Position numbers and translations under genes: made by a program | Notes under the pieces: generated by a model | The model's database searches: none | The model's input: the letters and a program-made list of their open reading frames with translations, nothing else | What the model was told of the DNA's origin: nothing | Assembly (NCBI RefSeq): GCF_000517265.1 | Contig: NZ_AYSJ01000017.1 | Coordinates: forward strand, 326,652-390,651 | Origin: Photorhabdus khanii NC19 | Lineage (GTDB): Bacteria > Pseudomonadota > Gammaproteobacteria > Enterobacterales > Enterobacteriaceae | Direction: 5' to 3' | DNA: 64,000 bases | Part shown: positions 21,829-35,887 of the stretch, one piece after another | Layout of the letters: every line of letters starts with the position of its first letter | How positions within the stretch are numbered: position 1 is the first letter of the stretch

Positions 21829-21957
21829 TATATCCCCTTCATCTTTCAAGTTGCTGCTTTGTTGGCTGCTTTCACTCACCCCAGTCACAGAGTTATCTAT
21901 GCTCCTGGGGATTCGTTCACTTGCCGCCGCGCTGCCACTCGAAATCTATTAGGTATA
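21829..21957. repeat. ERIC element
   Basis: An enterobacterial repetitive intergenic consensus of about 129 bases. The core reads TTCACTCACCCCAGTCAC, then GCTCCTGGGGATTC about 14 bases later, the usual ERIC palindrome. The outer ends TATCCCC...CTTTCAAG and CTCGAAATC...GGTATA form imperfect terminal inverted repeats. It lies between yeaK and yiaY, whose starts face away from each other. When transcribed, ERICs fold into long hairpins. Confidence 0.9.
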
Positions 21958-22213
21958 TGATCTCTTTCAATTATTGAGTTTATTATATTTATATCAAGAC
22001 ATATTACCAACCAAAAATATTATAAAGTCGGTATTTGAGTAGATATCATCTGATTATATCGAGGTATATGTTTATATTTTTTAAGTAGCATGACTTAAAT
22101 AGAGCTATTATTTATATTTATTGCAAGAGGATTGTTTATATTTCCATGAAGTAACTTTTTAAATTTATTATATATTTTTATGTTGAAACTATTTTAATAT
22201 TAAGGATTTGCTA

Positions 22214-23365
22214 ATGATGACTAAGACTTTTTTTATGCCATCGGTAAATATGATGGGAGTGGGCTGTCTGATTGAGGCGATAGGTTCGATGAAAGATTAC
22301 GGTTACAAGAAAGCCTTGATTGTGACTGACCGCATTTTAAATGAAATTGGAATAGTAGCAAAAGTTCAATCTTTGCTGGCTGATGTGGGTATTGAGAGTG
22401 CGGTCTACGATGGTACCCATCCGAATCCGACGACGGTTAACGTTTCTGAAGGTTTGGATGTTTTGCGTCAGCATAATAGCGATTGCATTATTTCTTTAGG
22501 TGGTGGTTCGCCACATGATTGTGCGAAAGCTATTATGCTGCTGGCAGCTAACGGCGGAGATATTCAAGATTACGTAGGAACTGATCGTTCATCTAAGCCA
22601 CATTTGCCGTTGATTGCTATTAATACTACTGCGGGAACCGCATCAGAAATGACGCGTTTCTGTGTCATTACTGATGTGGATAGCCATATTAAAATGGTTA
22701 TTGCGGATAAAAAGATCACACCTATTATGTCCGTGAACGATCCGGAATTGATGGTAGGAATGCCGAAAAGTTTAACCGCAGCGACCGGAATGGATGCAAT
22801 GGCTCATGCGGTTGAAGCCTATGTCTCTGTTGGGGCTAACCCAATAACGGATGCTTGTGCATTGAAAGCGATCACTATGATTAGCCAATCTCTGCGTCAC
22901 GCGGTAGAAGATGGGAGTAACATAAAGGCCCGTGAGAACATGGCTTATGCACAATTTTTGGCAGGTATGGCGTTTAATAGCGCATTACTCGGATATGTCC
23001 ATGCAATGTCTCATCAGTTGGGTGGTTCCTATGATTTACCACACGGTGTATGTAATGCAGTTTTGTTGCCGCACGTTCAAGAATTCAATGCCAAAGGGTC
23101 TGCTAGTCGTTTGAAAGACATTGCGGCTGCGATGGGGGTAGATGTAAGAGATATGAATGATCAGCAAGGGGCGGCGGCATGTATTGCTGAAATTCGTAAG
23201 TTGTCAAAAGATATTGGCATTCCAGCTGGTTTGGCTGAACTGAATGTCAAACCAGAAGATCTGCCAATGATGGCAACGAATGCCCTGAAAGATATCTGTT
23301 GTTTAACTAATCCAGTTCAGGCTACCCATGAAGAAATCGTTGCAATCTTCAAAGCTGCCATGTGA
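22214..23365 (+). CDS. yiaY: Iron-dependent alcohol dehydrogenase, YiaY-like
   Basis: NAD-linked alcohol dehydrogenase of the iron-activated (class III) family, 383 residues like E. coli YiaY. The nucleotide site is [13 protein letters not shown]. Metal-binding residues lie in [26 protein letters not shown] and [22 protein letters not shown] is conserved. The physiological substrate is unknown; L-1,2-propanediol and simple alcohols are used by relatives. AAGGA precedes the adjacent ATGs at 22214 and 22217; the first is taken. It converges on the end of the his operon. Confidence 0.92.
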   Translation: MMTKTFFMPSVNMMGVGCLIEAIGSMKDYGYKKALIVTDRILNEIGIVAKVQSLLADVGIESAVYDGTHPNPTTVNVSEGLDVLRQHNSDCIISLGGGSPHDCAKAIMLLAANGGDIQDYVGTDRSSKPHLPLIAINTTAGTASEMTRFCVITDVDSHIKMVIADKKITPIMSVNDPELMVGMPKSLTAATGMDAMAHAVEAYVSVGANPITDACALKAITMISQSLRHAVEDGSNIKARENMAYAQFLAGMAFNSALLGYVHAMSHQLGGSYDLPHGVCNAVLLPHVQEFNAKGSASRLKDIAAAMGVDVRDMNDQQGAAACIAEIRKLSKDIGIPAGLAELNVKPEDLPMMATNALKDICCLTNPVQATHEEIVAIFKAAM

Positions 23366-23399
23366 TTTGTAAACCCTCATCTCGTGTGGACATAGGTAT

Positions 23400-23549
23400 C
23401 TACATATTGTCGAACTGACTCAAAATATTTGCGGCTAACCGGGTCAGTTCCTTTGCTGAGTCTTCTGACAGCAATACTGGCCCGGTTAAGGCTTTCTTCG
23501 GTGGTATGTCGGGTAAACTCAGTGGCGAATTTTCTTCAGACACATTCAT
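23400..23549 (-). CDS. Candidate 49-residue protein at the end of the his operon
   Basis: An ATG at 23549 overlaps the hisI stop as ATGA, the same arrangement used inside this operon at hisD/hisC, and opens a 49-codon frame ending at 23400. The product begins [20 protein letters not shown] and ends [11 protein letters not shown]: a proline-rich, polar first half and a likely helix ([17 protein letters not shown]). There is no signal or membrane segment. The coupling and normal codon use favour a real gene. I do not recognise the family; a histidine-related role is only suggested by position. Confidence 0.55.
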   Translation of the reverse strand: MNVSEENSPLSLPDIPPKKALTGPVLLSEDSAKELTRLAANILSQFDNM

Positions 23550-24153
23550 TTTTCTGTTCTTTCCCGTAGTTGGCGAATGACACAACTGAGATCCAGATTT
23601 TGGTCTTGGAGAAGAACCATCAGGTGATACATCAGGTCCGCCGCTTCATTTGTTAGCTCTTCTCTGTTATTAACCGTGGCCGCCAAAGCGGTTTCTACCC
23701 CTTCTTCACCGACTTTCTGAGCGATTCGTTTGGTACCGCTGGCATATAATTTTGCGGTGTATGAGTGGTCAGGGTCTGCTGTTTTACGACCAGCCAGCAA
23801 TTTTTCAAGCTGATAGAGAAACCCCCACTCAGTTTGTGCCGGAGCAAAGCAGCTGTTTGTACCAAAATGGCAGGTGGGGCCGATTGGGTCAGCGAGAACT
23901 AACAGGGCATCATTGTCACAGTCAGGATAGATATTGACCAAATTAAGAAAATGGCCGGAACTTTCACCTTTGGTCCACAGACGCTGTTTGCTACGGGAAA
24001 AGAAAGTGATTTTACCCGAATTGATCGTGGTATTAAGTGCTGCTTTGTTCATATAGCCCATCATGAGGACATCACCGGATATTGCATGTTGCACGATAAC
24101 CGGCATCATATAAGCGACTTTTTCCCAATCCAGTTTTTCGATTTGTTGTTCGG

Positions 24154-24160
<7 letters not shown>
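23546..24160 (-). CDS. hisI: Phosphoribosyl-AMP cyclohydrolase / phosphoribosyl-ATP pyrophosphatase
   Basis: Bifunctional HisIE of histidine synthesis: the C-terminal domain hydrolyses PR-ATP to PR-AMP and the N-terminal domain opens the purine ring (steps 2 and 3). In the 204 residues the cyclohydrolase domain holds [29 protein letters not shown] and the zinc-binding segments CDNDALL and [10 protein letters not shown]. The pyrophosphatase domain has [20 protein letters not shown] and the helix [15 protein letters not shown]. It overlaps hisF by 7 bases and is followed by a coupled small ORF. Confidence 0.97.
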
Positions 24161-26259
<2,099 letters not shown>

Positions 26260-26260
<1 letters not shown>

Positions 26261-27326
26261 CACAGAACCCCTTTTGAACTTGGCAATGTATCGCCTTCTA
26301 TCCGAATTGCCTGACGTAGCGTCCGGCCAAAGACTTTGAACAGACTTTCTGCTCTGTGGTGATCATTGCTGCCTTTTGTTTTCAGGTGCAGTGTGCAGGC
26401 CATGGCATAAGAGAGCGAGCGGAAGAAATGCTCAACCATTTCGGTACTCAGATCACCCACTCGCTGATATTTGAATTCGGCTTTATATTCAAGATGAGGG
26501 CGACCAGAGATATCAAGGGCACAGCGAGCAAGGCATTCATCCATTGGTAACACAAAACCGAAGCGGCAGATGCCCCGTTTATCTCCCAGAGCCAGCTTTA
26601 ACGCTTCGCCGAGAGCCAAACCGGTATCCTCAACAGTGTGGTGATCATCAATACAGAGGTCGCCTTTAACCTGGACATGCATACGGAAACCACCGTGGGT
26701 AGCAATCTGATCCAGCATATGGTCGAAGAATCCGACACCAGTATTGATTTTGCTGCCACCTTCATGATCAAGCCAAACGTCAATATTGATGGAGGTCTCT
26801 TTCGTTACTCGCTGAACGTGAGCGTGGCGATCTTTACGGGTGAGTTGTTCACTTATGGTTCGCCAGCCAAAGTTTTCCGGATGGTAACGTAACCCCTGAA
26901 TCCCCATATTTTCAGCTAGTTGCAGATCTGTTTCCCGGTCACCAATAACATAGCTGTTAGTCGTATCCATCAAGCCTTCCGCCAGATATTTTTCCACTAA
27001 TTTTATTTTTGGCTTACGGCAATTGCAGTTATCTTCTGGCTTGTGTGGGCAAATTAAAACTTCATCAAAGCTGATCCCTTGAGAACTAAAAATCTGCATC
27101 ATCAGGTTGTGTGGTGGTTCAAATTGTTCCAATGGAAAGCTATTGGTACCAAGGCCATCCTGATTAGTGATCATAATCAGCCTGAAACCTGATTTTTGCA
27201 GGGCAAGCAGAGCAGGAATAACATTAGCTTCCAATGCCAGTTTGTCCAGGCGATCAACCTGAAAATCTGTTAATGGTTCAGTGATCAGCGTGCCATCCCG
27301 GTCAATAAAAAGGAATTTCTGGTTCA

Positions 27327-27327
<1 letters not shown>
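26260..27327 (-). CDS. hisB: Histidinol-phosphatase / imidazoleglycerol-phosphate dehydratase
   Basis: Bifunctional enzyme of 355 residues, the fused form typical of enterics. The N-terminal HAD phosphatase has FIDRDGTL with D9 and D11, MITNQDGLG, a zinc cluster near [15 protein letters not shown] and [14 protein letters not shown]. The C-terminal dehydratase (from about 168) has the metal motifs [26 protein letters not shown] and the [10 protein letters not shown] segment. Start and stop overlap hisC and hisH as TGATG. Confidence 0.98.
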
Positions 27328-29752
<2,425 letters not shown>

Positions 29753-29757
29753 CTTGT

Positions 29758-30657
29758 TTACTCCATCATTTTTTCAATCGGCAAAACTAAAATAGAACTG
29801 GCGCCAAGAGATTTAAGTTTCTCCATCGTTTCCCAAAACAGGGTTTCACTGCTCACCATGTGCATGGCAACGCGGCTCTGATCACCCGCCAGCGGTAGAA
29901 TAGTTGGACGTTCTGCCCCCGGTAGCAGAGAAATTACCTCTTCGAGTCTTTCACTTGGTGCGTGCAACATGATGTACTTGGATTCACGGGCTTGAATCAC
30001 CCCTTGAATGCGGGTCATTAACTTATCAATTAATTGCTGTTTTTCGGCGGGCATTTCGCCATCACGTTGGATAAGACAAGCTTTTGAACGGTAGATGACT
30101 TCTACTTCCCGCAGGCCATTTGCTTCCAGAGTTGCACCGGTTGAAACCAGATCACAGATGGCATCTGCCAAACCGGCCCGGGGCGCAACTTCTACTGAGC
30201 CATTTAGCAGACAGGATTTAAAGTGGATTTTTTTCTGATCAAGATAACGTTTTAGCAGGTGAGGGTAAGAGGTTGCGATACGGGCATCTTGCAGACATTC
30301 GACGCCGGTATAGTTGTAATCCAGAGGTGCGGCCAGTGAAAGACGACAAGTGCCGAAATCAAGACGGCGTAAAGTGAAATAACGTGGATCTTCTCCCTGA
30401 GCACGACGATTTAACAGCTCTTCTTCCAGCACATTTTCACCAATAATGCCCAGATCAACGACGCCATCCATAACCAGCCCAGGGATATCGTCATCACGTA
30501 CCCGCAGGATATCAATTGGCATATTCTCCGCGAATGCAATCAGGCGTTGTTGTTGCAGATTGATTTTAATCCCGCAGCGGGCCAGTAATTCTCGTGAATC
30601 TTCGCTTAATCGGCCTGATTTTTGCATCGCTATACGTAAACGTGATTTATCTAACAT
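29758..30657 (-). CDS. hisG: ATP phosphoribosyltransferase
   Basis: Catalyses the committed first step, joining ATP and PRPP, and is feedback-inhibited by histidine. 299 residues, the long form with a C-terminal regulatory ACT-like domain (about 225-299). It has [19 protein letters not shown] at the N-terminus and the PRPP-binding segment [18 protein letters not shown]. First structural gene after the hisL leader and attenuator. Confidence 0.98.
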   Translation of the reverse strand: MLDKSRLRIAMQKSGRLSEDSRELLARCGIKINLQQQRLIAFAENMPIDILRVRDDDIPGLVMDGVVDLGIIGENVLEEELLNRRAQGEDPRYFTLRRLDFGTCRLSLAAPLDYNYTGVECLQDARIATSYPHLLKRYLDQKKIHFKSCLLNGSVEVAPRAGLADAICDLVSTGATLEANGLREVEVIYRSKACLIQRDGEMPAEKQQLIDKLMTRIQGVIQARESKYIMLHAPSERLEEVISLLPGAERPTILPLAGDQSRVAMHMVSSETLFWETMEKLKSLGASSILVLPIEKMME

Positions 30658-30684
30658 TTTTATCCCTATTTAAAATTGGAAACA

Positions 30685-30720
30685 TAAAAAAACCCCCGGA
30701 AGGATTCTTCCGAGGGTTTT
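30685..30720 (-). terminator. his operon attenuator
   Basis: On the minus strand AAAACCCTCGGAAG (30720-30707) pairs with CTTCCGGGGGTTTT, followed by a run of T. The stem forms a rho-independent terminator between hisL and hisG. With the upstream leader segments (around 30725-30780, including GGAAGACG/CGTCTTCC) it provides the alternative structures of a his attenuator. Confidence 0.92.
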
Positions 30721-30784
30721 GTATTTGCATTCATGCCACCGGAAGACCCGCTAAACGTCTTCCAGCACACAACAGCCTGAAAGA

Positions 30785-30832
30785 CTAATCAGGATGATGG
30801 TGATGATAATGGTTGAATTGAATGCGGATCAT
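30785..30832 (-). CDS. hisL: his operon leader peptide
   Basis: A 15-codon ORF encoding MIRIQFNHYHHHHPD. The E. coli and Salmonella leader has seven consecutive histidines (MTRVQFKHHHHHHHPD); here there are five, interrupted by a tyrosine. Ribosome stalling at these codons when charged tRNA-His is scarce would disrupt the attenuator at 30685-30720 and let hisG onward be transcribed. It lies 127 bases upstream of hisG. Confidence 0.93.
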   Translation of the reverse strand: MIRIQFNHYHHHHPD

Positions 30833-31122
30833 AATGGCTTCTCTTTTTTACATTGACTATTTCTAGTATTTACCATTTGCTGCCGGTTGCTTTGACTGGC
30901 TAACCTGCAGTGATTAAATTTTCTGCTTGCTATTCAACCTATACGATTTGACAGGCTAAAAGCAATCTATTTTTTTAGCGATAAATTTATATTGCAATAA
31001 TATCTTGTTTTTACTTGAGATATTGTTTTCCATAAGGAAAATACAGTATTAATAATAACAGTGGCTTAATGTTCAGATTGTCAGCATAATCAAGATAATA
31101 TCAGGCAAAAGAAGGGGTGATG

Positions 31123-31950
31123 ATGAAAAAAGTTTCCATTATCGGTCTGGGTTGGTTGGGGATGCCATTAGCCAAGGCATTGAGCCGTAGTGGTATGCAG
31201 GTTGTTGGCAGTAAAACGACGTCAGATGGTGTAGAGGCTGCGCGTATGTCTGGCATCGAATGCTATTTTTTACAACTGGAACCCCAGATTAATTGTGCGC
31301 TTGATGATTTGGAACAGTTGATGGTGGCCGATGTGCTGATTATCACTTTACCGGCAAGCCACACGGCGGGGGGCAGTTATAACTATGTTAGGGCAGTTCA
31401 GTTAATTGTCGATACTGCCCTATCATATTCTGTACCAAGGATTATTTTCACCAGTTCTACTTCTGTTTATGGTTTTGTTGCCGGTAACCTGAATGAAGAT
31501 GCTTCTTTTTGCCCTGAAACACCTTCGGCTCAGGCATTGGTTGAATTAGAGAATTGGTTGCATAAACTGCCAAATATTTCCGTTGATATTTTGCGTTTGG
31601 CTGGGTTGGTGGGGAGTGGCCGTCACGCAGGGCGTTTTCTGGCGGGGAAAAAGGAAGTCAAAGGAGGAGATCAACCGGTAAATCTGGTTCATCAGGATGA
31701 TGTTATTTCCGCCATTAATCTGTTAATTCAGCAGACTGATGGTGGGCATATTTATAATTTATGCGCGCCTGTTCATCCAATCAAAGCTGAGTTTTACCCT
31801 AAAGCCAGCAATCAGCTTGACTTAATTCCACCTGAGTTTGCCAGAGAAGGAACTCAGGTGGAGAGTAGGATTGTTGATGGCAGCCGTATTTGTAAGCAGT
31901 TAGGGTTTGAGTATCAATATCCAGATCCCAGATGGATGCCAATGAGCTGA
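31123..31950 (+). CDS. yeeZ: YeeZ-like NAD(P)-binding epimerase/dehydratase family protein
   Basis: A 275-residue extended short-chain dehydrogenase-type protein, homologous to E. coli YeeZ, which also lies beside hisL. The N-terminal dinucleotide motif is VSIIGLGWLGMPLAKAL; FTSSTSVYGFV and a later DILRLAGLVGSGRHAGRFL are conserved. The usual YxxxK catalytic pair is not clear. Substrate unknown. Three start codons are adjacent (GTG 31117, ATG 31120, ATG 31123); the last is best spaced from AAGGGG. Confidence 0.9.
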   Translation: MKKVSIIGLGWLGMPLAKALSRSGMQVVGSKTTSDGVEAARMSGIECYFLQLEPQINCALDDLEQLMVADVLIITLPASHTAGGSYNYVRAVQLIVDTALSYSVPRIIFTSSTSVYGFVAGNLNEDASFCPETPSAQALVELENWLHKLPNISVDILRLAGLVGSGRHAGRFLAGKKEVKGGDQPVNLVHQDDVISAINLLIQQTDGGHIYNLCAPVHPIKAEFYPKASNQLDLIPPEFAREGTQVESRIVDGSRICKQLGFEYQYPDPRWMPMS

Positions 31951-31956
31951 TTTTTA

Positions 31957-32577
31957 TCAATTTAATTCAATCATGACGATTTCTTTGAACGCGGGTCTTG
32001 CTGCCATCAGTTGGTACCAGCGTTCAATATTTGGCAGAGATGGACGTTGGATGGGAGCATTAAGCCAAGGATAAATCATGGGGCCGAATGCAATATCAGC
32101 TATGCCAAATTTGTCTCCGGAAAGAAATTCTTGTTCTGCCAAGGTGTTGTCTACTATTTTCATCAGTTTTGCGATTTCAGTCAGTGTTTGTTCTATCTGT
32201 TTTTGATCCCGTTCGGCTTCAGGTGTGCGAATAAAACCTAACACTAGCTGTCTGATACAGGGAAATAAATGTGAACCGACCCAATCCATCCATTTATCTG
32301 CATTCGCTCTTTCTTGCAGATCTTGTGGATAAAGTACCTGTTCACCAAATTTCGCCGCAAGATAACGGACAATGGCGTTAGATTCCCACAGGATAAAATC
32401 ACCTTCTTGTAAACAGGGAATTTGTCCATTTGGGTTCATTTTCAGATATTGCGGGTCATCCAGTTTGCTAAATTTACCGCCAACGTCTATCTGGTGGTAC
32501 GGCACATTCAGCTCTTTCAGGCACCAGAGCACTTTCTTTACATTGGAAGAGTTTTTACGGCCCCAAACGGTCAGCAT
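31957..32577 (-). CDS. gstB: Glutathione S-transferase GstB-like
   Basis: A 206-residue glutathione transferase related to E. coli GstB (YliJ), which lies next to dacC there too. The N-terminal thioredoxin-like domain has LTVWGRKNSSNVKKVLWCL, MNPNGQIPCL and the glutathione-binding WESNAIVRYLA. The helical C-terminal domain has FLSGDKFGIADIAFGP. The ATG at 32577 follows AAGGAG; the frame extends to 32664 but without conservation. Only 6 bases separate its stop from that of yeeZ. Confidence 0.92.
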   Translation of the reverse strand: MLTVWGRKNSSNVKKVLWCLKELNVPYHQIDVGGKFSKLDDPQYLKMNPNGQIPCLQEGDFILWESNAIVRYLAAKFGEQVLYPQDLQERANADKWMDWVGSHLFPCIRQLVLGFIRTPEAERDQKQIEQTLTEIAKLMKIVDNTLAEQEFLSGDKFGIADIAFGPMIYPWLNAPIQRPSLPNIERWYQLMAARPAFKEIVMIELN

Positions 32578-32724
32578 GGGTTTCTCCTTGTATTCAGGGG
32601 GATTAGTTAAATTAAAACCAATGGTCAGAACAATCTTTGCACTATTACATTGGTTTCTTGTCATACAACATTTTATATTAATAGAAATCTGACATTTTTC
32701 TTGTAAGTAAAAGGGAGAAGGGTG

Positions 32725-33927
32725 ATGAAGAACAGTTTGGCTATGACGATGAAGTGTGTTACTGCGGTGCTGTCAGCTATATTAGTCGTAAATACCAGTG
32801 CTTATGCGTCGGATGAACCTGTTGTTCCTCCGGTGGAGGCTAAAGCTTATGTGTTGATGGATTATGCTAGCGGTAAAATTCTGGCTTCTGGTAATCCTGA
32901 TGAGCGGCTTGATCCAGCCAGTCTGACAAAAATTATGACCAGCTATGTGGTCGGTCAGGCGATAAAAGCCGGAAAAATCACACTGGAAGATATGGTTACG
33001 GTAGGAAAGGATGCCTGGGCGACGGGTAATCCGATACTGAAAGGTTCTTCTCTGATGTTTCTTAAACCCGGTGACAGGGTAAAAGTGATCGATCTGAATC
33101 GAGGTGTTGTTATTCAGTCTGGTAATGATGCCAGCATTGCTTTAGCTGATCATGTGGCAGGTAGTCAGGATGCATTTGTCAGTTTGATGAATAATTATGC
33201 AAAGGCACTTGGGTTGACTAATACCCATTTTCGTACTGTTCATGGATTGGATGCTGAAGGTCAATTCAGTACCGCTCATGATATGGCGGTGTTGAGTCAA
33301 GCAATGATCCGTGATGTTCCTGATGAGTACGCCCTTCATAAAGAGAAAGAGTTCACCTTTAATAACATCCGACAGCCTAACCGTAACCGGTTGCTGTGGA
33401 ATAAGAATATGAATGTGGATGGTGTAAAAACAGGCTATACCAGCGGCGCTGGTCATAATTTGGTTGCTTCAGCGACAGAGGGGCCAATGCGGCTTATTTC
33501 CGTTGTGCTGGGTGCGCCAAGTGATCGGGTTCGTTTCGCTGAAAGCGAAAAATTACTCTTATGGGGATTCCGTTTTTATGAAACGGTGACACCAATTAAA
33601 GCCAGTGAACCGTTTGTTTCAGAAAAGGTTTGGTATGGTGATCGCTCAGATGTTGCTCTTGGGGTGGAAAAAGACGCAGCGATCACGATTCCTCGTGGTC
33701 AGTTGAAAAATCTGAAAGCCAGTTACACGTTGAATCAAACACCATTGGAAGCGCCTTTGACAAAAAACCAGGTTGTCGGTGTTATTAATTTCCAATTAGG
33801 CGATAAAGTCATTGAGCAGCGACCTTTAGTTGTTAAAGACGCTGTTGAGAAAGGGGGTTTTTTCAGCCGTATTTGGGATTTGGTTGTCATGAAAGTTAGC
33901 GGTTGGTTTAGTGCTATTTTTGGTTGA
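32725..33927 (+). CDS. dacC: D-alanyl-D-alanine carboxypeptidase (PBP6-type)
   Basis: Trims the terminal D-alanine from peptidoglycan stem pentapeptides in the periplasm. 400 residues, as E. coli DacC. A signal peptide ends about residue 28 (TSAYA). Catalytic motifs are S66-L-T-K69 (DPASLTKIM), SGN (QSGNDAS) and KTG ([10 protein letters not shown]). The C-terminal beta domain has [15 protein letters not shown] and an amphipathic end helix ([17 protein letters not shown]) for membrane anchoring. It fits DacC better than DacD or DacA. The ATG at 32725 has AAGGGAG 7 bases upstream. Confidence 0.95.
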   Translation: MKNSLAMTMKCVTAVLSAILVVNTSAYASDEPVVPPVEAKAYVLMDYASGKILASGNPDERLDPASLTKIMTSYVVGQAIKAGKITLEDMVTVGKDAWATGNPILKGSSLMFLKPGDRVKVIDLNRGVVIQSGNDASIALADHVAGSQDAFVSLMNNYAKALGLTNTHFRTVHGLDAEGQFSTAHDMAVLSQAMIRDVPDEYALHKEKEFTFNNIRQPNRNRLLWNKNMNVDGVKTGYTSGAGHNLVASATEGPMRLISVVLGAPSDRVRFAESEKLLLWGFRFYETVTPIKASEPFVSEKVWYGDRSDVALGVEKDAAITIPRGQLKNLKASYTLNQTPLEAPLTKNQVVGVINFQLGDKVIEQRPLVVKDAVEKGGFFSRIWDLVVMKVSGWFSAIFG

Positions 33928-34010
33928 TTTAATTTAAGTGTATGATTTATATGGGAAGGTGAGTTCGATCGTCAACATGCAGCAGATATATCCTTCCTGG
34001 TTAGTTCAGG

Positions 34011-34030
34011 GCGCGGCATTTTTGCCGCGC
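34011..34030. terminator. Hairpin between dacC and the beta-rich gene
   Basis: GCGCGGCA (34011-34018) pairs with TGCCGCGC (34023-34030) across a TTTT loop. It lies between two convergent stop codons; after it the plus strand reads ACATTTTACATTTATTT, so it may terminate dacC. Confidence 0.65.
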
Positions 34031-34041
34031 ACATTTTACAT

Positions 34042-34896
34042 TTATTTATCTTTTTCCAGAGAGCAATGCTCGCTGCTTTTTACAAAAGAACCGTTATATC
34101 GGCCTTTGAATAATAAAACTCCATTAGGCTTATCTTTCCAGTAAGCCCATAATTCAACTTCAGTTTTGACATGATGACCAATATTCTGATATCGAATATG
34201 CGTAGGTGATAAACCGCGATAATCGTGGGTTGATGTTCCTTCATATCTGAGTTCATAACTATCAGCAAATTCAGTCAAATCGCCACTTCTGAATAGAATA
34301 CATGTCGCTACATCATGGAGCTCTACCCATCCATTAAGCGGTTTATTTTCACCTTCAGTATCTTTTTCAAAGACTGTGACATTTTTGCCAGTTTCAGTTT
34401 TACCAAATACGTGCAATTTCCCAGCCTCAAGAGCACGCAATAGTGATATTGAATTTCTCTGTGGATCTATAATCAAGCCGCCATATTCAACTCCATTGAC
34501 ACTGGCTATGTAATTGGAAAAACGGCTAACGTTGCCTCCTTCGAAAATGACCAGTGGTTCATGAGGATTTGAAGTATCAAGTTCACCGGCAAAAGGTCGG
34601 ATGGCATCACCATCAGAAAAAATTTTCTCGCTTTCTCCGGTGCCAATAGCACCATATATTTCTATTTTACTGTTCCATGCAACTTCATCTTTTTCTAAGG
34701 GAATAATAATAATATTCTCAGAAACTAATATCGGTGGGGATTGGTGAGTAATTCCTTCAAAAATGACGTCGTAAACATCAAAAAATTCAACACTGCCTTC
34801 AACGAATTTGACGGCTCTGTGCCATGCTCCATCATAGAAATGATCTGTTGCATAACCTGAAGATGGTTTTTTAATGCGTTGATTTTCTTTTGACAT
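34042..34896 (-). CDS. Unrecognised beta-rich protein with possible internal repeats
   Basis: A 284-residue protein, probably cytosolic, with no signal peptide or membrane helix. I see three loosely similar blocks of about 70-85 residues rich in beta strands. The first two share an FxxGxVxxFxxY-like start and later KIEIYGAIGTGESEKIFSDGD versus KLHVFGKTETGKNVTVFEKD. The third begins near ILFRSGDLTEFADSYELRY. AGGTGA lies 5 bases before the ATG at 34896; the frame opens earlier at 34953 without a site. The family is not recognised. It is the first gene of an island absent from the corresponding E. coli locus. Confidence 0.6.
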   Translation of the reverse strand: MSKENQRIKKPSSGYATDHFYDGAWHRAVKFVEGSVEFFDVYDVIFEGITHQSPPILVSENIIIIPLEKDEVAWNSKIEIYGAIGTGESEKIFSDGDAIRPFAGELDTSNPHEPLVIFEGGNVSRFSNYIASVNGVEYGGLIIDPQRNSISLLRALEAGKLHVFGKTETGKNVTVFEKDTEGENKPLNGWVELHDVATCILFRSGDLTEFADSYELRYEGTSTHDYRGLSPTHIRYQNIGHHVKTEVELWAYWKDKPNGVLLFKGRYNGSFVKSSEHCSLEKDK

Positions 34897-35286
34897 GTAA
34901 TCACCTATTATTATAAAGGGTAATAAACAAAAGGAAAATAGATACTCGTGCACTAAAAATAGTAGTAAGTATTATTGATATTTGTCAAGAAAACAGATTT
35001 AAATTTTTTTATTCTTTTATAGATAGTGTCAGATGTGAAATTAATTATTAATAAATTAAAATATCTGAGTTGTAAAATAGATCTGATGAAATTACATTAA
35101 TATACTGTTGTTAGCGTTATTAAATATATGGTGAATAAATATATTGGAATTAGTTTGTGAACTGTTATTTTTTTTATTTTACATAATATTTAAATTAAGT
35201 AAATATTGAACTAAGAAATTAAAATTGGCATTATTGAAAAATAAAGCATTACTTATTGCGATGAATTTTAAGAAATAACGCCAGAA
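34897..35286. other. AT-rich intergenic DNA, nothing recognised
   Basis: Long A/T runs with no credible ORF. It should contain the promoter of the 34042-34896 gene; no upstream element like that of the cip genes is present. Confidence 0.5.
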
Positions 35287-35318
35287 CAGGCAGAACTTTG
35301 ATCTCTCGGTTCTGCCTG
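35287..35318 (-). terminator. GGCAGAAC hairpin downstream of the CipB-like gene
   Basis: CAGGCAGAAC (35287-35296) and GTTCTGCCTG (35309-35318) form a perfect 10-base-pair stem. The same arms occur at 36398-36426 downstream of cipA. No strong U-run follows on the minus strand. Confidence 0.6.
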
Positions 35319-35390
35319 GAGAAAGGAGTATTTGGTAACACATTTCTTTTGGCTTTGAATAAATATAAACCTTATTCTGCCAGAGAAATA

Positions 35391-35431
35391 CTGCGCCAAA
35401 TATTATTTTAACAATGTGGTATTTGGCACAG
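35391..35431 (-). terminator. Stem-loop just after the CipB-like gene
   Basis: CTGCGCCAAATA (35391-35402) and TATTTGGCACAG (35420-35431) pair with one mismatch around a 17-base loop, 25 bases past the stop. A degenerate counterpart appears downstream of cipA near 36480-36525. Confidence 0.5.
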
Positions 35432-35456
35432 TTACTTATTGGCTTATAACTTTATA

Positions 35457-35786
35457 TTAAGCCAGTAATGTTGCGTTGTAGATATAATTGTAACCACCAG
35501 GAGAAACAACTGACGAAGAGGTTATATTTACACGTTTGTTATTGCTGCAAGCGTTCAGAAGAAGATGGTACAGTGCTATACCTCTGTAGTCTTGAGTATT
35601 CCACCATAAGATGTAGTTAAATTTACCGTTAGGGAATTGCATAGTCACAGTAACCTGCAATTGGTTTTGATCAGGTGCCGCTTGGACAGAAGTTACAGTA
35701 CCAACAGCGAAATAGTAATTAGGAGCTTGCTCAGTTTTATTCTCTGTTACCACTTCACCAGTTGCAGAAGGATGTGCAAAGTTCAT
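35457..35786 (-). CDS. CipA/CipB-like crystalline inclusion protein paralogue
   Basis: A 109-residue protein homologous to the neighbouring CipA: WWNTQDYRGIALYHLLLNAC here matches KWNLMDNRGMAIYKVLMEAL in CipA, and PGGYNYI matches PLGCDYI. CipA and CipB form intracellular protein crystals in stationary-phase primary-variant Photorhabdus. It may be this strain's CipB or a third family member; I cannot tell without the reference. The small beta-rich domain (YYFAVGTVTSVQAA, LQVTVTMQFP) has no signal peptide. AGGA lies about 9 bases before the ATG. An upstream motif at 35868-35887 is shared with cipA. Confidence 0.8.
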   Translation of the reverse strand: MNFAHPSATGEVVTENKTEQAPNYYFAVGTVTSVQAAPDQNQLQVTVTMQFPNGKFNYILWWNTQDYRGIALYHLLLNACSNNKRVNITSSSVVSPGGYNYIYNATLLA

Positions 35787-35867
35787 TGTATTAATCCTAT
35801 AGTTTAATGTAGTTGAAAAATAAATTCTTATTACTCAAATGTGCAGACCAATAATTTGGCCGCCGAA

Positions 35868-35887
35868 GAAATATAAGGTAATTGGTA
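35868..35887 (-). promoter_or_regulatory. Shared cip upstream motif, copy 1
   Basis: GAAATATAAGGTAATTGGTA on the plus strand; read on the coding strand it contains TTATATTT, resembling a -10 box. It starts 82 bases upstream of the CipB-like ATG and matches the cipA copy at 18 of 20 positions at nearly the same distance. Promoter or regulator site inferred from conservation. Confidence 0.5.
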
